64,000 nucleotides of DNA from Xanthomonas hortorum pv. cynarae (GTDB lineage: Bacteria > Pseudomonadota > Gammaproteobacteria > Xanthomonadales > Xanthomonadaceae). Of this stretch, positions 9,537 to 18,074 are shown piece after piece (the stretch's first letter is position 1; every line of letters starts with the position of its first letter). A model generated the notes under the pieces. The model did not search any database and was not told the origin of the DNA. It saw only the letters and a list, made by a program, of their open reading frames with translations. A program made the translations under genes and the position numbers. Location: NCBI RefSeq assembly GCF_002939985.1, contig NZ_MDFM01000010.1:1-64000 (forward strand), written 5' to 3'.

Positions 9537-10475
9537 ATGACAAAGCTCATCAAGGATCAGCAGGAACTTGTGACATGGGTTCGCGAGCACGGAGGGAAGC
9601 TCGACTTAGCTGTTGCATTTTGGGGAAAGGGCGCTTCGAAGGCGTTAGGGCTCCATGATCGCGCGCACCGATCCCGCATTCTGCTTGAACTGAGCCAAGG
9701 TTGCTCATCACCCGATGAAGTCAGGCAGCTGATGAGGCTTCCTAACGTCGAAGTAAAAGCTTTGGATCGACTGCATGCCAAAGCCTACATCGGCGAGAAC
9801 GAAATGATCGTCGGAAGCGCCAATGCTTCTGCAGGAGGATTAGGCATCGTAGGAAGAGAGTCTGTCCATTGGACAGAGTTAGGCGTCAAGGTGGCAGAAG
9901 AAAGCCCCCTCCACGAAGCGAAAAGCTGGTTCGATGCGGCTTGGATCAGGGGAAAGCGCATCACCAAAACGATGCTAGATGACGCCCAGCGCTTGATCAA
10001 CGAACGCAATTCAAAGCTTCTTCCAAGTAACTCTGGCGGCCTCTCCATTTTGCAAGCGGTCAAGCAAGATCCCGATGCGTGGAAAGATGCGCGAATTTGG
10101 GTCGTCGTTGCGACGCGCAACCTAGGATTGGAAGGGCGAAAACTGCTTGAGGAGGCTCGCGCTTTCAATTCAACCCCTGCGATCTATGCCTACGAGAACT
10201 GGCCTGACATACCGCGAGCAGCAACGCTCATTAGTTTGACAAAGTATGAGAACGAGAAAATTGAACTAGACGATCCGCCGACGTTTAGAACGCCTGAAGA
10301 AAAGCAACCAGGCAAGATCCAACTGGTCTTTCCAGAAAAAATCCCTGGCTACACGATCGGCACCATCTCCGAATGGAGGCCACTTGTAGAGCGTGCGGAG
10401 AAGACCTACACAGGTTGGATCAAGCACGGTGGAATTTCCTTGCGCATCCACGAGTTCGTCAGGCGCTACGGTTAG
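9537..10475 (+). CDS. Phospholipase D-fold protein (possible nuclease effector)
   Basis: A 312-residue protein with one HKD-type active site: H80-x-K82 in LHAKAYIG followed by GSANAS (93-98). A single HKD half-site implies action as a dimer, as in Nuc-type bacterial nucleases. The C-terminal half (about 180-312) matches nothing I recognise. A very good ribosome binding site (AAGGAGGAG) precedes the ATG. It lies 104 bases after the kinase gene and before a terminator, so it is probably part of the same system and may be its effector. Substrate (DNA, RNA or lipid) cannot be told from sequence. Confidence 0.78.
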   Translation: MTKLIKDQQELVTWVREHGGKLDLAVAFWGKGASKALGLHDRAHRSRILLELSQGCSSPDEVRQLMRLPNVEVKALDRLHAKAYIGENEMIVGSANASAGGLGIVGRESVHWTELGVKVAEESPLHEAKSWFDAAWIRGKRITKTMLDDAQRLINERNSKLLPSNSGGLSILQAVKQDPDAWKDARIWVVVATRNLGLEGRKLLEEARAFNSTPAIYAYENWPDIPRAATLISLTKYENEKIELDDPPTFRTPEEKQPGKIQLVFPEKIPGYTIGTISEWRPLVERAEKTYTGWIKHGGISLRIHEFVRRYG

Positions 10476-10530
10476 TATGTTAATCGCCTTAAACAAGCCT
10501 TAAAGACTAGCGAATTACTGAGTCTTGCAC

Positions 10531-10567
10531 ACGAAAAAGAGCCCCGCATGCGGGGCTCCTTTGTCGC
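10531..10567 (+). terminator. Rho-independent terminator after the TerY-P/PLD operon
   Basis: A perfect hairpin GAGCCCCGCA/TGCGGGGCTC at 10539-10558 is followed by CTTTGT and preceded by an A-run, so it could work in both directions. It separates the plus-strand operon from the convergent relaxase gene. Confidence 0.8.
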
Positions 10568-10725
10568 TGGCGTTAAAGCCTCAATCTCGGCGCCGAGTGC
10601 CAATGGCGGGCGGCGTTGTTCCGATCATTTGGCGGGAACCTTCTGCGACAACCCCAGCTTCCAGCCAAATCCCTAGGCGCACCATCAGTCTGCAGCGCGG
10701 TCAACGGTCAGAAATATCTGAGCCA

Positions 10726-12369
10726 TCATAGACTTGGCTTCGGGGGACGGAATTTCAACTCCCAATGCCCTGCCTCACCCTCGGCCTGCGGTGGATGTGC
10801 ATCCTCTCCAGATGCCTCAGGCGTCAGCACCTCAATCGGCTGCGGAGAGAAGTTCTTCTCCAAGGCCTCAGCCGCCTCCACCATCGCTTTTCGAGCCCGC
10901 TTGATCCGCCCCTGCTGGATCGCTTGGATGCGCGGGGAGACATGCCTCTTCGTTCGCGCCAAGCGCCGCTGTGCTCTGGCCACCACTTTCGTATCGGGAT
11001 CGTATTCTTGCTCATAGAGCTTGGCTTGCGCATCTAGCACGGCCACACGCGCCTTGTAGGGTCGCACCAGCGCATGGGCATACTTGCTGATTGAGCGAGC
11101 AAGCATCTCGGTGTCTTCAAAGAAAAATGGCTTGGTGGCGTAGCTATCCGCTCGCCGGCAAACGAGTGTGGAGTGCGCCCGCTGGAACTCGGGTTCAATC
11201 TGGATACCCGGGATCTGCCGCAAGACTTCGAGAGACTGCTGAGCCACCTCTCGCTGGGCTTCGAGCCAATCTTCAATCAGTTGCGCCTCCGCATTGAGCA
11301 CCTCAGCGTCTTGTCGGCCCGAGGAACGAGCCAAACGCGTCACGCGACTAAGATGTCGGGTCTGACCGCTGTAAGGCGTGTAGAGACCCGGGCGAGGCGC
11401 TGGCGCACGCGCCAAGCGCTCTTTGATCTGCCGCACCCGCTCTGCGCCTGACAATCGTATCTGCCCAACCGCTGTGCGCCCGTCCAATCCAGAAGCCTGT
11501 GCGTTGGCCCGATCCCGAAGTGCTGTCGCATGGCTATGGGACGGCGGCACCTCATGCACCAAACCACCGCTTTTTTTCATATGCTCAGCGACAAGCTTTG
11601 AAAGCGCCAAGGCCGCAGCTTGACCGCCCCTACCTCTGACTTCTGCTGTGAACTTCGTTTTGCGCATCACCGCCACTTTGGCTTTGCCCAAGTGCTTGCC
11701 AGGCCGGCGCGTGAGTTCGCGGGCGCGTTCAAACTCTCCATTGCGCGCGGCTTCGTGTGCTTGTGCTCGGAGACTGCGATGATCCACTCGAGCCGGGTAG
11801 CCCGCATTTTTCAAGTGCGCATTGATGACCATCGCGATGTCTTTGCGGATTTGCCGCAGCGCTCGTGTGCCGCCCCCTTGCCGCGCATCAAACTCAGCGC
11901 AAGCGCGCTCCCCCAGTCCTCCTGGGCCGACTTGTCGTGCTGACATCAGCATATGCACATGATGATTGCGCTGATCACCATATTTGCTTGGTGTGTGCAC
12001 AGCGACCAATACGGCGACTTTGAACCGATTGACGAGCAATTGGCCAAGCGCCAAAGCGAGCGCTCTCCGTTGTTGTGGATCGAGTTGGTGCGGAAGCGAC
12101 ACCTCGACTTCTCGGCAAACGCGTGCGTTCTTGCGCGTCTCGGCCGCTTCGTTCGCGTTCCAAAAATACTGCGCATCAAAGCACCACTCGGGCGCTCCTT
12201 TCGGCGCAAGCATCTGATGGAAATCGACACCGCCTCGGTGGGAATAATTGTGGCCAAGCCCTGTGCTCGTATCGAGCAGATCAAACCCTGCGCGGTAAGC
12301 AGCTGCTGCGACCGAAGAGTCGCCGTTGCCTCGACTGAAAGACTTCATTGTTGCGTGATAAATCGCCAT
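10726..12369 (-). CDS. mobA: MobA/MobL-family (MOBQ) relaxase
   Basis: A relaxase of about 547 residues starting MAIYHATMKSFSRGNG. This start has AGGAG seven bases upstream and is chosen over an in-frame GTG at 12399. The family's N-terminal domain carries AAAAYRAG and the metal-binding histidine cluster NHHVHML (about residues 135-141 from the chosen start). The C-terminal half is Arg/Ala-rich and helical, without a primase domain like that of RSF1010 MobA. It would nick the oriT found about 200 bases upstream and lead the strand through a mating channel encoded elsewhere. No mobB/mobC-like accessory gene is evident next to it. Confidence 0.88.
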   Translation of the reverse strand: MAIYHATMKSFSRGNGDSSVAAAAYRAGFDLLDTSTGLGHNYSHRGGVDFHQMLAPKGAPEWCFDAQYFWNANEAAETRKNARVCREVEVSLPHQLDPQQRRALALALGQLLVNRFKVAVLVAVHTPSKYGDQRNHHVHMLMSARQVGPGGLGERACAEFDARQGGGTRALRQIRKDIAMVINAHLKNAGYPARVDHRSLRAQAHEAARNGEFERARELTRRPGKHLGKAKVAVMRKTKFTAEVRGRGGQAAALALSKLVAEHMKKSGGLVHEVPPSHSHATALRDRANAQASGLDGRTAVGQIRLSGAERVRQIKERLARAPAPRPGLYTPYSGQTRHLSRVTRLARSSGRQDAEVLNAEAQLIEDWLEAQREVAQQSLEVLRQIPGIQIEPEFQRAHSTLVCRRADSYATKPFFFEDTEMLARSISKYAHALVRPYKARVAVLDAQAKLYEQEYDPDTKVVARAQRRLARTKRHVSPRIQAIQQGRIKRARKAMVEAAEALEKNFSPQPIEVLTPEASGEDAHPPQAEGEAGHWELKFRPPKPSL

Positions 12370-12422
12370 TTGTGAAACTCCTGTTTGTTTGTGGAGCACA
12401 CAAAGAAGCGACAGAACATTCC

Positions 12423-12590
12423 CTGTCGAGAGTTAAGCGAACTCGACAGCAGAGAGACCTTGATCACAAGCTTTTGAAGAGGCCGTGTTGCCTAGCGAAG
12501 CATAGGCAACGAGGTGGCGAAAGCCACCGCACCGACGCGCAGCGCTGGCGCACGGTTTCTGCAAAGCAGAAAACCATAAGTGCGCTCTTG
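12423..12590 (+). other. oriT: Putative origin of transfer (oriT) of MOBQ/RSF1010 type
   Basis: Upstream of the relaxase lie four hairpins: CTGTCGAG/CTCGACAG (12423-12449), GTTGCCTA/TAGGCAAC (12487-12510), GGTGGC/GCCACC (12513-12528) and GGTTTCTGC/GCAGAAAACC (12554-12575). The last is followed after one base by TAAGTGCG (12577-12584) and CTCT. In RSF1010/R1162-type oriTs a GTTTCT-type hairpin precedes TAAGTGCG, and the relaxase nicks after that G. The predicted nick is therefore between 12584 and 12585 on the plus strand. Distance and orientation relative to the MOBQ relaxase support the call. Confidence 0.8.
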
Positions 12591-12865
12591 CTCTCTAATT
12601 TTTCTTTGAATTTTTTTTGCCACAGTTGGATCAACCATGGCTCTTTTTACATATAAATATTAGTTATACCAAAGAATGAATAAGACCTGTACGAATCTGA
12701 TTACGCCTCACGCCATGTGTCGTTTTACGCTGACTGTCCATGCAGAAGTGATGTTCCGTGGTTTTCAGAAAATCCAAGCAGCAGGACGAATTGCCGTCAG
12801 ATTGGTAGCATCACCTCTGACGATCGAACGCTAAGTCGCAACAGCTGCGGAAACAAGGAAGCGAA

Positions 12866-14680
12866 ATGCCCAATGACTACTGGGACATGGATGACAAGAA
12901 CGATCCCAACCTATTGAACCTTGCCAGCGTGAGCACCTCGATGCTCGTGCCCTTTTCAGTGGGAAGGCTGCCGGATGCTTCTTTGCTCTGGCTCAATGAG
13001 CGCTGGTTTCACGACTTAGGCATGGCCATCCACGACGCGCCAACTCGGGCCCGCATCTCAGCGTCCTTGCTTGAGCGCTTTGCCGTGACCTCTATCGAAG
13101 CTCACTGCGTTGCCGGCACCTTCGGCGGACAGACACTGGGCGCGGATCGCTATGGTGGGAGCGGCGGGGCAATCCACGGAGGGAGTGGCCGCTGTGGCTC
13201 CGATGGCATGCTCATCGCCAAAGGAACCGGCCCAACGCCATTGGTGTCCGAGGCCCATGATTGGTCACACTCGCATGGCTGTCTCTATCTTTACGATGCC
13301 ATTCGCGAGGCAGTCGCCAGCGAAATCCTCAACGCAGAGCTCCCCCACGGGGCAGTCCCCATTGTTGCCATCATCGATGCCGGCTTCTCCCTGGCGCGCA
13401 CCGATGCCGACGAGCCGGAGCGGTGCGCCATTCTGATCAGGCCTGCTTTCCTGCGCTTGGCGCATTTCGAGCGCAGCCTATATTTCGGGACATCAGGCAG
13501 TGCAAACAGCGATCAATTTCAAGATAGCCTGCGAGTCAAAGATGCCATCCACTTTGCGGACGAACACACGCAGCGTGATGCCGGCAATCCCAATGACCTA
13601 GGCGTTGACTTGTCTGCGCTCTACCTCCGCCTTGCCGAGCAGATTGCCGCAAGTCGCGCGCATCGCCTCTGGACCGGACGCCCGACAAGCGACAACATCA
13701 CATCGAACGCGCAGTTCCTGGATTTCGGCGGCTTCCGCGCAGTTCCCAGCTGGAAGCGTGGCACCGATGGACATCGTCACTTCTTCGGCGATGAGATGCG
13801 TGATGTTCGCCACTCGCTTCCCTCGCTTGCCTATTTCTTCAAGAAGTATTCCCGCTTCGACAAGGCAATCGCCAACATCGATCAGCTGCTCATCCAGATC
13901 GAGCATCACATGGACGCTGCGTTTCTCCATCACTGTGCAGAAGCGTGTGACTTGCCTCAGTCAAGCCCAGAGGCGTTGCATTTCAAAGCGCTCATTGCGC
14001 GCTACTACCGCGAGCAACAGCGCATTGACTATGCGTTCGATCAGCCCACAAAGCACAGCGAACGCCACGATTGGCTCTCTGACCACATCAAAGGCAAAGC
14101 AACCCAGGGCTCTCAGACAGGCAAGGAGATCAACTCGCTCCTGCGCGCACTTCCGAACGCAGCTGTCCATCTTTGTGCGGCCAACCGCTGGCTGAGACCA
14201 CGACCGCGCCTTTCCTATCGCGTCTCCAAGCGCCGGGCGATCAAGCTGGTGCCGTCGATATTGGCCGATCGGTCGTCGGCACCCGAGCGGGTCTCGGCCT
14301 TTATCGCAACCGAGGTAGCGGTCTCGCGCCGTGTCTGGAAAGGCTTACCGTCGCACTGGCTTGTCCTGGGCTACGCAAGCGATCACGTGTCCACCGCTTT
14401 GTATTTCTTTGACACGCACCGCACGGCCTATACAGTCCAGCTGGAGGGGCCACGCGTGCATGGGGGAACACTGTTCTTCGGTGCCCAAGTTGCAGATGAG
14501 ACGCCAGGCATCATGAATTCTGGCCATAGAACCGTCGTGCTTGTCGATTGCGACCCCACCAGCTACCTGGTGGGTCTAAGCTTGAACGGGCGTGCATCAA
14601 TTCCTGCCGCACTGCTCACCTTCCCGGACGCTGCAGTTGCGGCGCAGACATTGAGCTCAACCACCGCCCATGCAACCTAA
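12866..14680 (+). CDS. MchC/MceJ-like microcin modification protein
   Basis: A 604-residue protein resembling MchC/MceJ of the microcin H47/E492 clusters. The segment GGSGRCGSDGMLIAKGTGPT, then HSHGCLYLYDAIREAVASE (roughly residues 105-160), recalls the nucleotide-binding region of SelO-type pseudokinases. AAGGAAG precedes the ATG. It overlaps the next gene, a HlyC/MceI-like acyltransferase, by 11 bases. In microcin E492 the MceI-MceJ pair attaches a glucosylated siderophore to the C-terminus of the peptide. No IroB-like glucosyltransferase or esterase is present here, so the group transferred is unknown. Family call moderately strong; substrate inferred from the neighbouring export genes. 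Confidence 0.7.
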   Translation: MPNDYWDMDDKNDPNLLNLASVSTSMLVPFSVGRLPDASLLWLNERWFHDLGMAIHDAPTRARISASLLERFAVTSIEAHCVAGTFGGQTLGADRYGGSGGAIHGGSGRCGSDGMLIAKGTGPTPLVSEAHDWSHSHGCLYLYDAIREAVASEILNAELPHGAVPIVAIIDAGFSLARTDADEPERCAILIRPAFLRLAHFERSLYFGTSGSANSDQFQDSLRVKDAIHFADEHTQRDAGNPNDLGVDLSALYLRLAEQIAASRAHRLWTGRPTSDNITSNAQFLDFGGFRAVPSWKRGTDGHRHFFGDEMRDVRHSLPSLAYFFKKYSRFDKAIANIDQLLIQIEHHMDAAFLHHCAEACDLPQSSPEALHFKALIARYYREQQRIDYAFDQPTKHSERHDWLSDHIKGKATQGSQTGKEINSLLRALPNAAVHLCAANRWLRPRPRLSYRVSKRRAIKLVPSILADRSSAPERVSAFIATEVAVSRRVWKGLPSHWLVLGYASDHVSTALYFFDTHRTAYTVQLEGPRVHGGTLFFGAQVADETPGIMNSGHRTVVLVDCDPTSYLVGLSLNGRASIPAALLTFPDAAVAAQTLSSTTAHAT

Positions 14681-15101
14681 TGCCGCTGATGCGCAGGCGC
14701 TTGGCCTGGCAATGCAACTTCTGTTCAAGACTGACCGCAAGAGGTTCAGTATCGCAGCAGCTTATGTGTGGCTATGGCCTGCGATTCGCCTAGGCCAGCT
14801 CGTCACGATCGAAGACGAAGATGGAGTCTGGACCGGCTACGCCTTATGGGCTTATCTGACGCCTGAAACCGCTAATCATTTGGTTCTGCAAGATCCCCCG
14901 TTCTTGCCGATTAGTGACTGGAACGAAGGTGATCAACTCTGGATCCTGGATTTCGTGGCTATGCCAGGGCATCACCGACGCCTGGCTAAAGCACTACGGC
15001 ACCGCTTGCGCCCTCACTTCAAGCAAGCGCATCGCTTGGTGCGAGATAAGACGGGCGCTATGCTGGGAACCAAGACTCACACACTTCGCAAAGATGGCTG
15101 A
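14670..15101 (+). CDS. HlyC/MceI-like toxin-activating acyltransferase
   Basis: A 143-residue protein of the RTX toxin-activating acyltransferase (HlyC) family, to which microcin MceI/MchD also belongs. Visible family features are the N-terminal VWLWPAIRLGQ block, a WTGYALWAYL strand, and DWNEGDQLWILDFVAMPG, which carries the conserved Asp region. It is shorter than HlyC by about 25 residues, as usual for the microcin branch. Its start lies inside the end of the MchC-like gene, so the two are translationally coupled and probably form a complex. The acceptor is likely the leader-bearing protein at 17156-17968. That link is inference. Confidence 0.72.
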   Translation: MQPNAADAQALGLAMQLLFKTDRKRFSIAAAYVWLWPAIRLGQLVTIEDEDGVWTGYALWAYLTPETANHLVLQDPPFLPISDWNEGDQLWILDFVAMPGHHRRLAKALRHRLRPHFKQAHRLVRDKTGAMLGTKTHTLRKDG

Positions 15102-15154
15102 GGAAGACACGTTGCTTCCTTGATACGAATGGACGAACCGAAGCGACAAGGCAG

Positions 15155-16441
15155 TTGCAGCCCATGCAGGAAGTGACATCAAGGCCGACCAAGGCCTGGA
15201 CTGGATTTTTGTTCCTGGGCTTCGGTTCTGGTTTGCCTTATCCGCTGATCGGCAGCACCTTAGGCTACTGGCTCAGCGAAAAGTCGCTTTCGATCGCAGT
15301 CATCGGTGCCTTGGCTTGGACCGCACTTCCCTACTCCCTCAAATTCCTATGGGCCCGCAATCTCGACCAACGTCATGCGCCGGTCGTTGGAAGCACCATG
15401 TCGCACCGTCAAGGCTGGATTGTCTTGTCTTCGATCATGGTCGCCCTCTCTATCCTGGGCCTTGTCCTGAGCGTCGTCTCCGGGAGCCTTCCGCTGATTG
15501 CACTGAGCTGCATCGCAGCCGCGTTTGGCGGTGCGACCCTGGATGCCTCAGTCGATGCGTTTCGGATCGAACAAGAGGCAGTGCACCAGCAGCCAGCCAA
15601 GCTCCTCACCGCCTATCAATTTGGCTACCGCGTTGCTCTGCTGCTGAGCGACGGACTGGTGTTCTTGCTCGCAGCGCGGCTGTCCTGGCAAGTTGCTTAT
15701 GCACTTCTGCTGCCCCTGATGTTGGTGCCCATCTGCGGAACGCTCTTTCTGCGATCTCATCCCGATAGGGTTCTCACCCCAGATCGCGCGAGTGCGAAGA
15801 AGCAGGGGTCTCCGCTGATATCCCTTCGACCCTCCACGCTCCAAGGATGGATCGCGGTAGTCGTCTTCATCGGCTGCTATCGCCTACCGGACATTCTTCT
15901 GGGTCCCATGATCAATCCCTTCTTCTATGCCCTTGGCATTGGAAAGAGCGTGGTCGGATCCCTGCATATCTGGCTTGGTATCCCAGCAGCCTTCCTCGGA
16001 ATTTTGGCTGCAGGCACTAGCTTGAAGCGCATGTCCTTGAGCACGACCATCCTTGTTGGCGCAGCTCTCCAAGTCCTTGCCCTCCTCGTTCTTGCATCGC
16101 TTTCGTCCAACGAGCGGTCGGCTGAACTGCTTTGGGCTAGCGTTATTCTTCAAAACCTTGCCAGTAGCTATACCGGCATAGCCCTGGTTGCTTACATGTC
16201 AAAGCTGGTCACGCTTGGACGAGCAGGTGAGCACTACGCTTGGCTAACCAGCTTCTACTCCATCTTCGGTAGGGTGCTTGCCGGCTTTTCAGGCCTTGCA
16301 GTGGCTTATCTCACCACGCTCTATGGAGAAAGCCAGGGCTATGGCACTTTCTTCATTGGCATCTGTCTGACGTGCGTGCCTGCCCTACTCGTCTACTCGC
16401 TCATCATTCGGAACAACTTGAAGGAGCGACCCGAACCGTAA
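15155..16441 (+). CDS. AmpG-like MFS permease
   Basis: A 428-residue inner-membrane protein with about twelve hydrophobic segments. Its start region (FLFLGFGSGLPYPLIGSTLGYWL, split by two polar residues, then ALPYSLKFLWARNLD) matches the AmpG branch of the major facilitator superfamily, which imports muropeptides. A TTG (15155) and an ATG (15164) are both possible starts. It follows the MchC/HlyC-like pair by about 50 bases and probably shares their transcript. Possible roles are uptake of a building block for toxin modification, or self-protection and peptidoglycan turnover. Nothing in the sequence decides between them. Confidence 0.75.
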   Translation: MQPMQEVTSRPTKAWTGFLFLGFGSGLPYPLIGSTLGYWLSEKSLSIAVIGALAWTALPYSLKFLWARNLDQRHAPVVGSTMSHRQGWIVLSSIMVALSILGLVLSVVSGSLPLIALSCIAAAFGGATLDASVDAFRIEQEAVHQQPAKLLTAYQFGYRVALLLSDGLVFLLAARLSWQVAYALLLPLMLVPICGTLFLRSHPDRVLTPDRASAKKQGSPLISLRPSTLQGWIAVVVFIGCYRLPDILLGPMINPFFYALGIGKSVVGSLHIWLGIPAAFLGILAAGTSLKRMSLSTTILVGAALQVLALLVLASLSSNERSAELLWASVILQNLASSYTGIALVAYMSKLVTLGRAGEHYAWLTSFYSIFGRVLAGFSGLAVAYLTTLYGESQGYGTFFIGICLTCVPALLVYSLIIRNNLKERPEP

Positions 16442-16544
16442 GTGCCATCACGCTACTGCTTTGCAATGACTGTCTCCGCTACTTACGGACATGTAATGCT
16501 TGAGCTCATTTATTTCAAGCCGATCCTAATGTCTATCCACCTTA

Positions 16545-16578
16545 GCGCTAGCCAATTAGACGCCTAATTGGCTAGCGC
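16545..16578. terminator. Perfect 15-bp inverted repeat between convergent genes
   Basis: GCGCTAGCCAATTAG (16545-16559) is followed after four bases by its exact reverse complement (16564-16578). It lies between the convergent MFS permease and immunity-candidate genes. A bidirectional terminator is the simplest reading, although neither side has a strong T tract. A protein-binding palindrome is the alternative. Confidence 0.6.
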
Positions 16579-16590
16579 CGGCAAACCTCA

Positions 16591-17115
16591 TCAGTTTCGA
16601 CTTCTCGTGAGCCCCAGCAAGCACTCGCCCTTCGAACTCGCCTTTACATACACCGACGTTTCACCAAGATTGGTTTTATAGAAAACATCCTTGCTGGCGT
16701 CGGCCAATGGCGCATGGGGATTGGGTGGCAGGACATACGGAGTAAGCGCAAATTTTTGCTTGATCTTAGATACCTCGTAACAGCGACCGGGAGCGAGCTC
16801 CATATACATAAAACTTACTCCTTTATCAAGTTCAGGCGGGACCCTGAACTCAACAAAGGAGATCGCATACTGATCCCGCGTCTTGAACGCATTTGAGCGA
16901 AAAGCAATATTCAAAGATCGACTTGAACTCACCTGATGGAAATCACCAAGTCCAATTTCGCGAAAGGTCTCATAATTTACTGGCTTATTAGGGTCAAAGA
17001 TTTTACCAATCACTTCATCCAAAACTAGTTCGGAATCTTTGTTCTCAGCGTGCGCGCCCGCACTCACCACCAAAAATAGAACCACAAAGAACGCCAGCTT
17101 AATTTTTATAGACAT
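16591..17115 (-). CDS. Secreted/periplasmic protein, candidate immunity protein
   Basis: A 174-residue protein with a clear Sec signal peptide (SIKIKLAFFVVLFLVVSAGA, cleavage likely after AHA near residue 23). The mature part has two cysteines and no known motif. AGGGAA precedes the ATG. It is the last gene of the HlyD-ABC-toxin operon, 40 bases after the HExxH protein gene. In bacteriocin operons the gene right after the toxin usually encodes immunity, and a periplasmic location would suit protection from an incoming toxin. I do not recognise the family; the function is inferred from position only. Confidence 0.6.
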   Translation of the reverse strand: MSIKIKLAFFVVLFLVVSAGAHAENKDSELVLDEVIGKIFDPNKPVNYETFREIGLGDFHQVSSSRSLNIAFRSNAFKTRDQYAISFVEFRVPPELDKGVSFMYMELAPGRCYEVSKIKQKFALTPYVLPPNPHAPLADASKDVFYKTNLGETSVYVKASSKGECLLGLTRSRN

Positions 17116-17155
17116 ACCAATTTCCCTCGGGAATTAAAGATCTTTACAAATGCCA

Positions 17156-17968
17156 TCAGCCCGCTGGGGGATGCTTACTATCCCAGTAACTCCCATAATA
17201 TTGCTCATAAGTAATGTCATCAGCGGCATTGGCGGGCGTCCCGTTTACATCAATTCGCTCACCATTCCTGAAAGACTCGCCGATTTGCGCTGAGGCAGCA
17301 TCCCAGTTTATTTGACCAGCCTGATACGCGTCATATGTTGCATTATAAGACGCCACATTGGCAGGAGCTGCTGGGATATTGAAACTTACACCCTGCGCAG
17401 TAAGCTCTCTTTGAACAGCAATGGAATAGATTGTTGCTTCGCCTTCAGTAGCCAAGCCCATATTGATTGCTGACGCTCGATCTGCGACCGTATTCCACTC
17501 CCCATCAAAAAGCGTATGTCCCAGCTCATGCGTCAATTGTGCTGCGGTATCGCTCGGACTAGCATAGGTTTTAATATAAACCGTCCCTCCGCCAGTGGCA
17601 GCATACTCTGTACGAGAATACGTGTCAGAGGTCTCTATTTGAAAGCCCTTCGCTTGCGCTAACTGAACCAACCCTTCCAGGGTTGCTGACTTGTTAACTA
17701 TGACGTCGACCTCTGCGCCTAGATCCGTCGTCGTATTTTTGTCTGTGGGATTCGGAAGTCCGCCGCCGCCAGTGCCGGGAGGCGTGATCGGCCCCGGCTG
17801 CTCAACTGGCGGTGAAGGAGGAATAGTCGGAGGCGGACTCGGAGGTGGACTCGTAGGCGGGTTAACCACAATTGGTGGAATCTCAGTGGGAGGCTCGCTT
17901 GGATCGACGTCCGCAGCGGCCGCTGCACCTGCCACTAGGAACAGCTCTTCGTTTGTCAATTCTCTCAT
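17156..17968 (-). CDS. Leader-bearing HExxH metallopeptidase-like toxin candidate
   Basis: A 270-residue protein. Residues 1-15 (MRELTNEELFLVAGA) fit the double-glycine-type leader of class II microcins (compare MRE/MRxL...ISGA), with cleavage expected after GA. Residues 22-75 are a Pro-rich linker. Residues about 85-270 form a domain with THELGHTLFD (H147-E148-xx-H151), a zincin zinc site, and a possible third ligand in TEGEATIYS (E175 or E177). GGAG lies before the ATG. It sits between the C39-ABC exporter and a signal-peptide protein. It is much larger than known microcins and has no Ser-rich C-terminus. The likely role is an exported enzymatic bacteriocin. Leader and zinc motif are seen; toxicity is inferred. 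Confidence 0.72.
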   Translation of the reverse strand: MRELTNEELFLVAGAAAAADVDPSEPPTEIPPIVVNPPTSPPPSPPPTIPPSPPVEQPGPITPPGTGGGGLPNPTDKNTTTDLGAEVDVIVNKSATLEGLVQLAQAKGFQIETSDTYSRTEYAATGGGTVYIKTYASPSDTAAQLTHELGHTLFDGEWNTVADRASAINMGLATEGEATIYSIAVQRELTAQGVSFNIPAAPANVASYNATYDAYQAGQINWDAASAQIGESFRNGERIDVNGTPANAADDITYEQYYGSYWDSKHPPAG

Positions 17969-18074
17969 TACAGCGCTCCATCCTGTGAGTAGATTTTTTT
18001 CCTGATCGTTTTTTCTATTGAATGTTCCATATCTCTTTTTCCTTTGAACTTATTTTGATAAGCGTTGTAACTCC

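Noticed and set aside
12423..12575. Hairpin array considered as a CRISPR-like or integron-like repeat set
   Set aside because: The hairpins differ in sequence and spacing. The TAAGTGCG core and nearby relaxase explain them as an oriT. No CRISPR array was seen anywhere in the window.
17691..18005. Gly-rich plus-strand frame opposite the toxin's Pro-rich linker
   Set aside because: A Pro-rich coding strand automatically gives a Gly-rich antisense frame; the minus-strand gene has leader, start signal and zinc motif.
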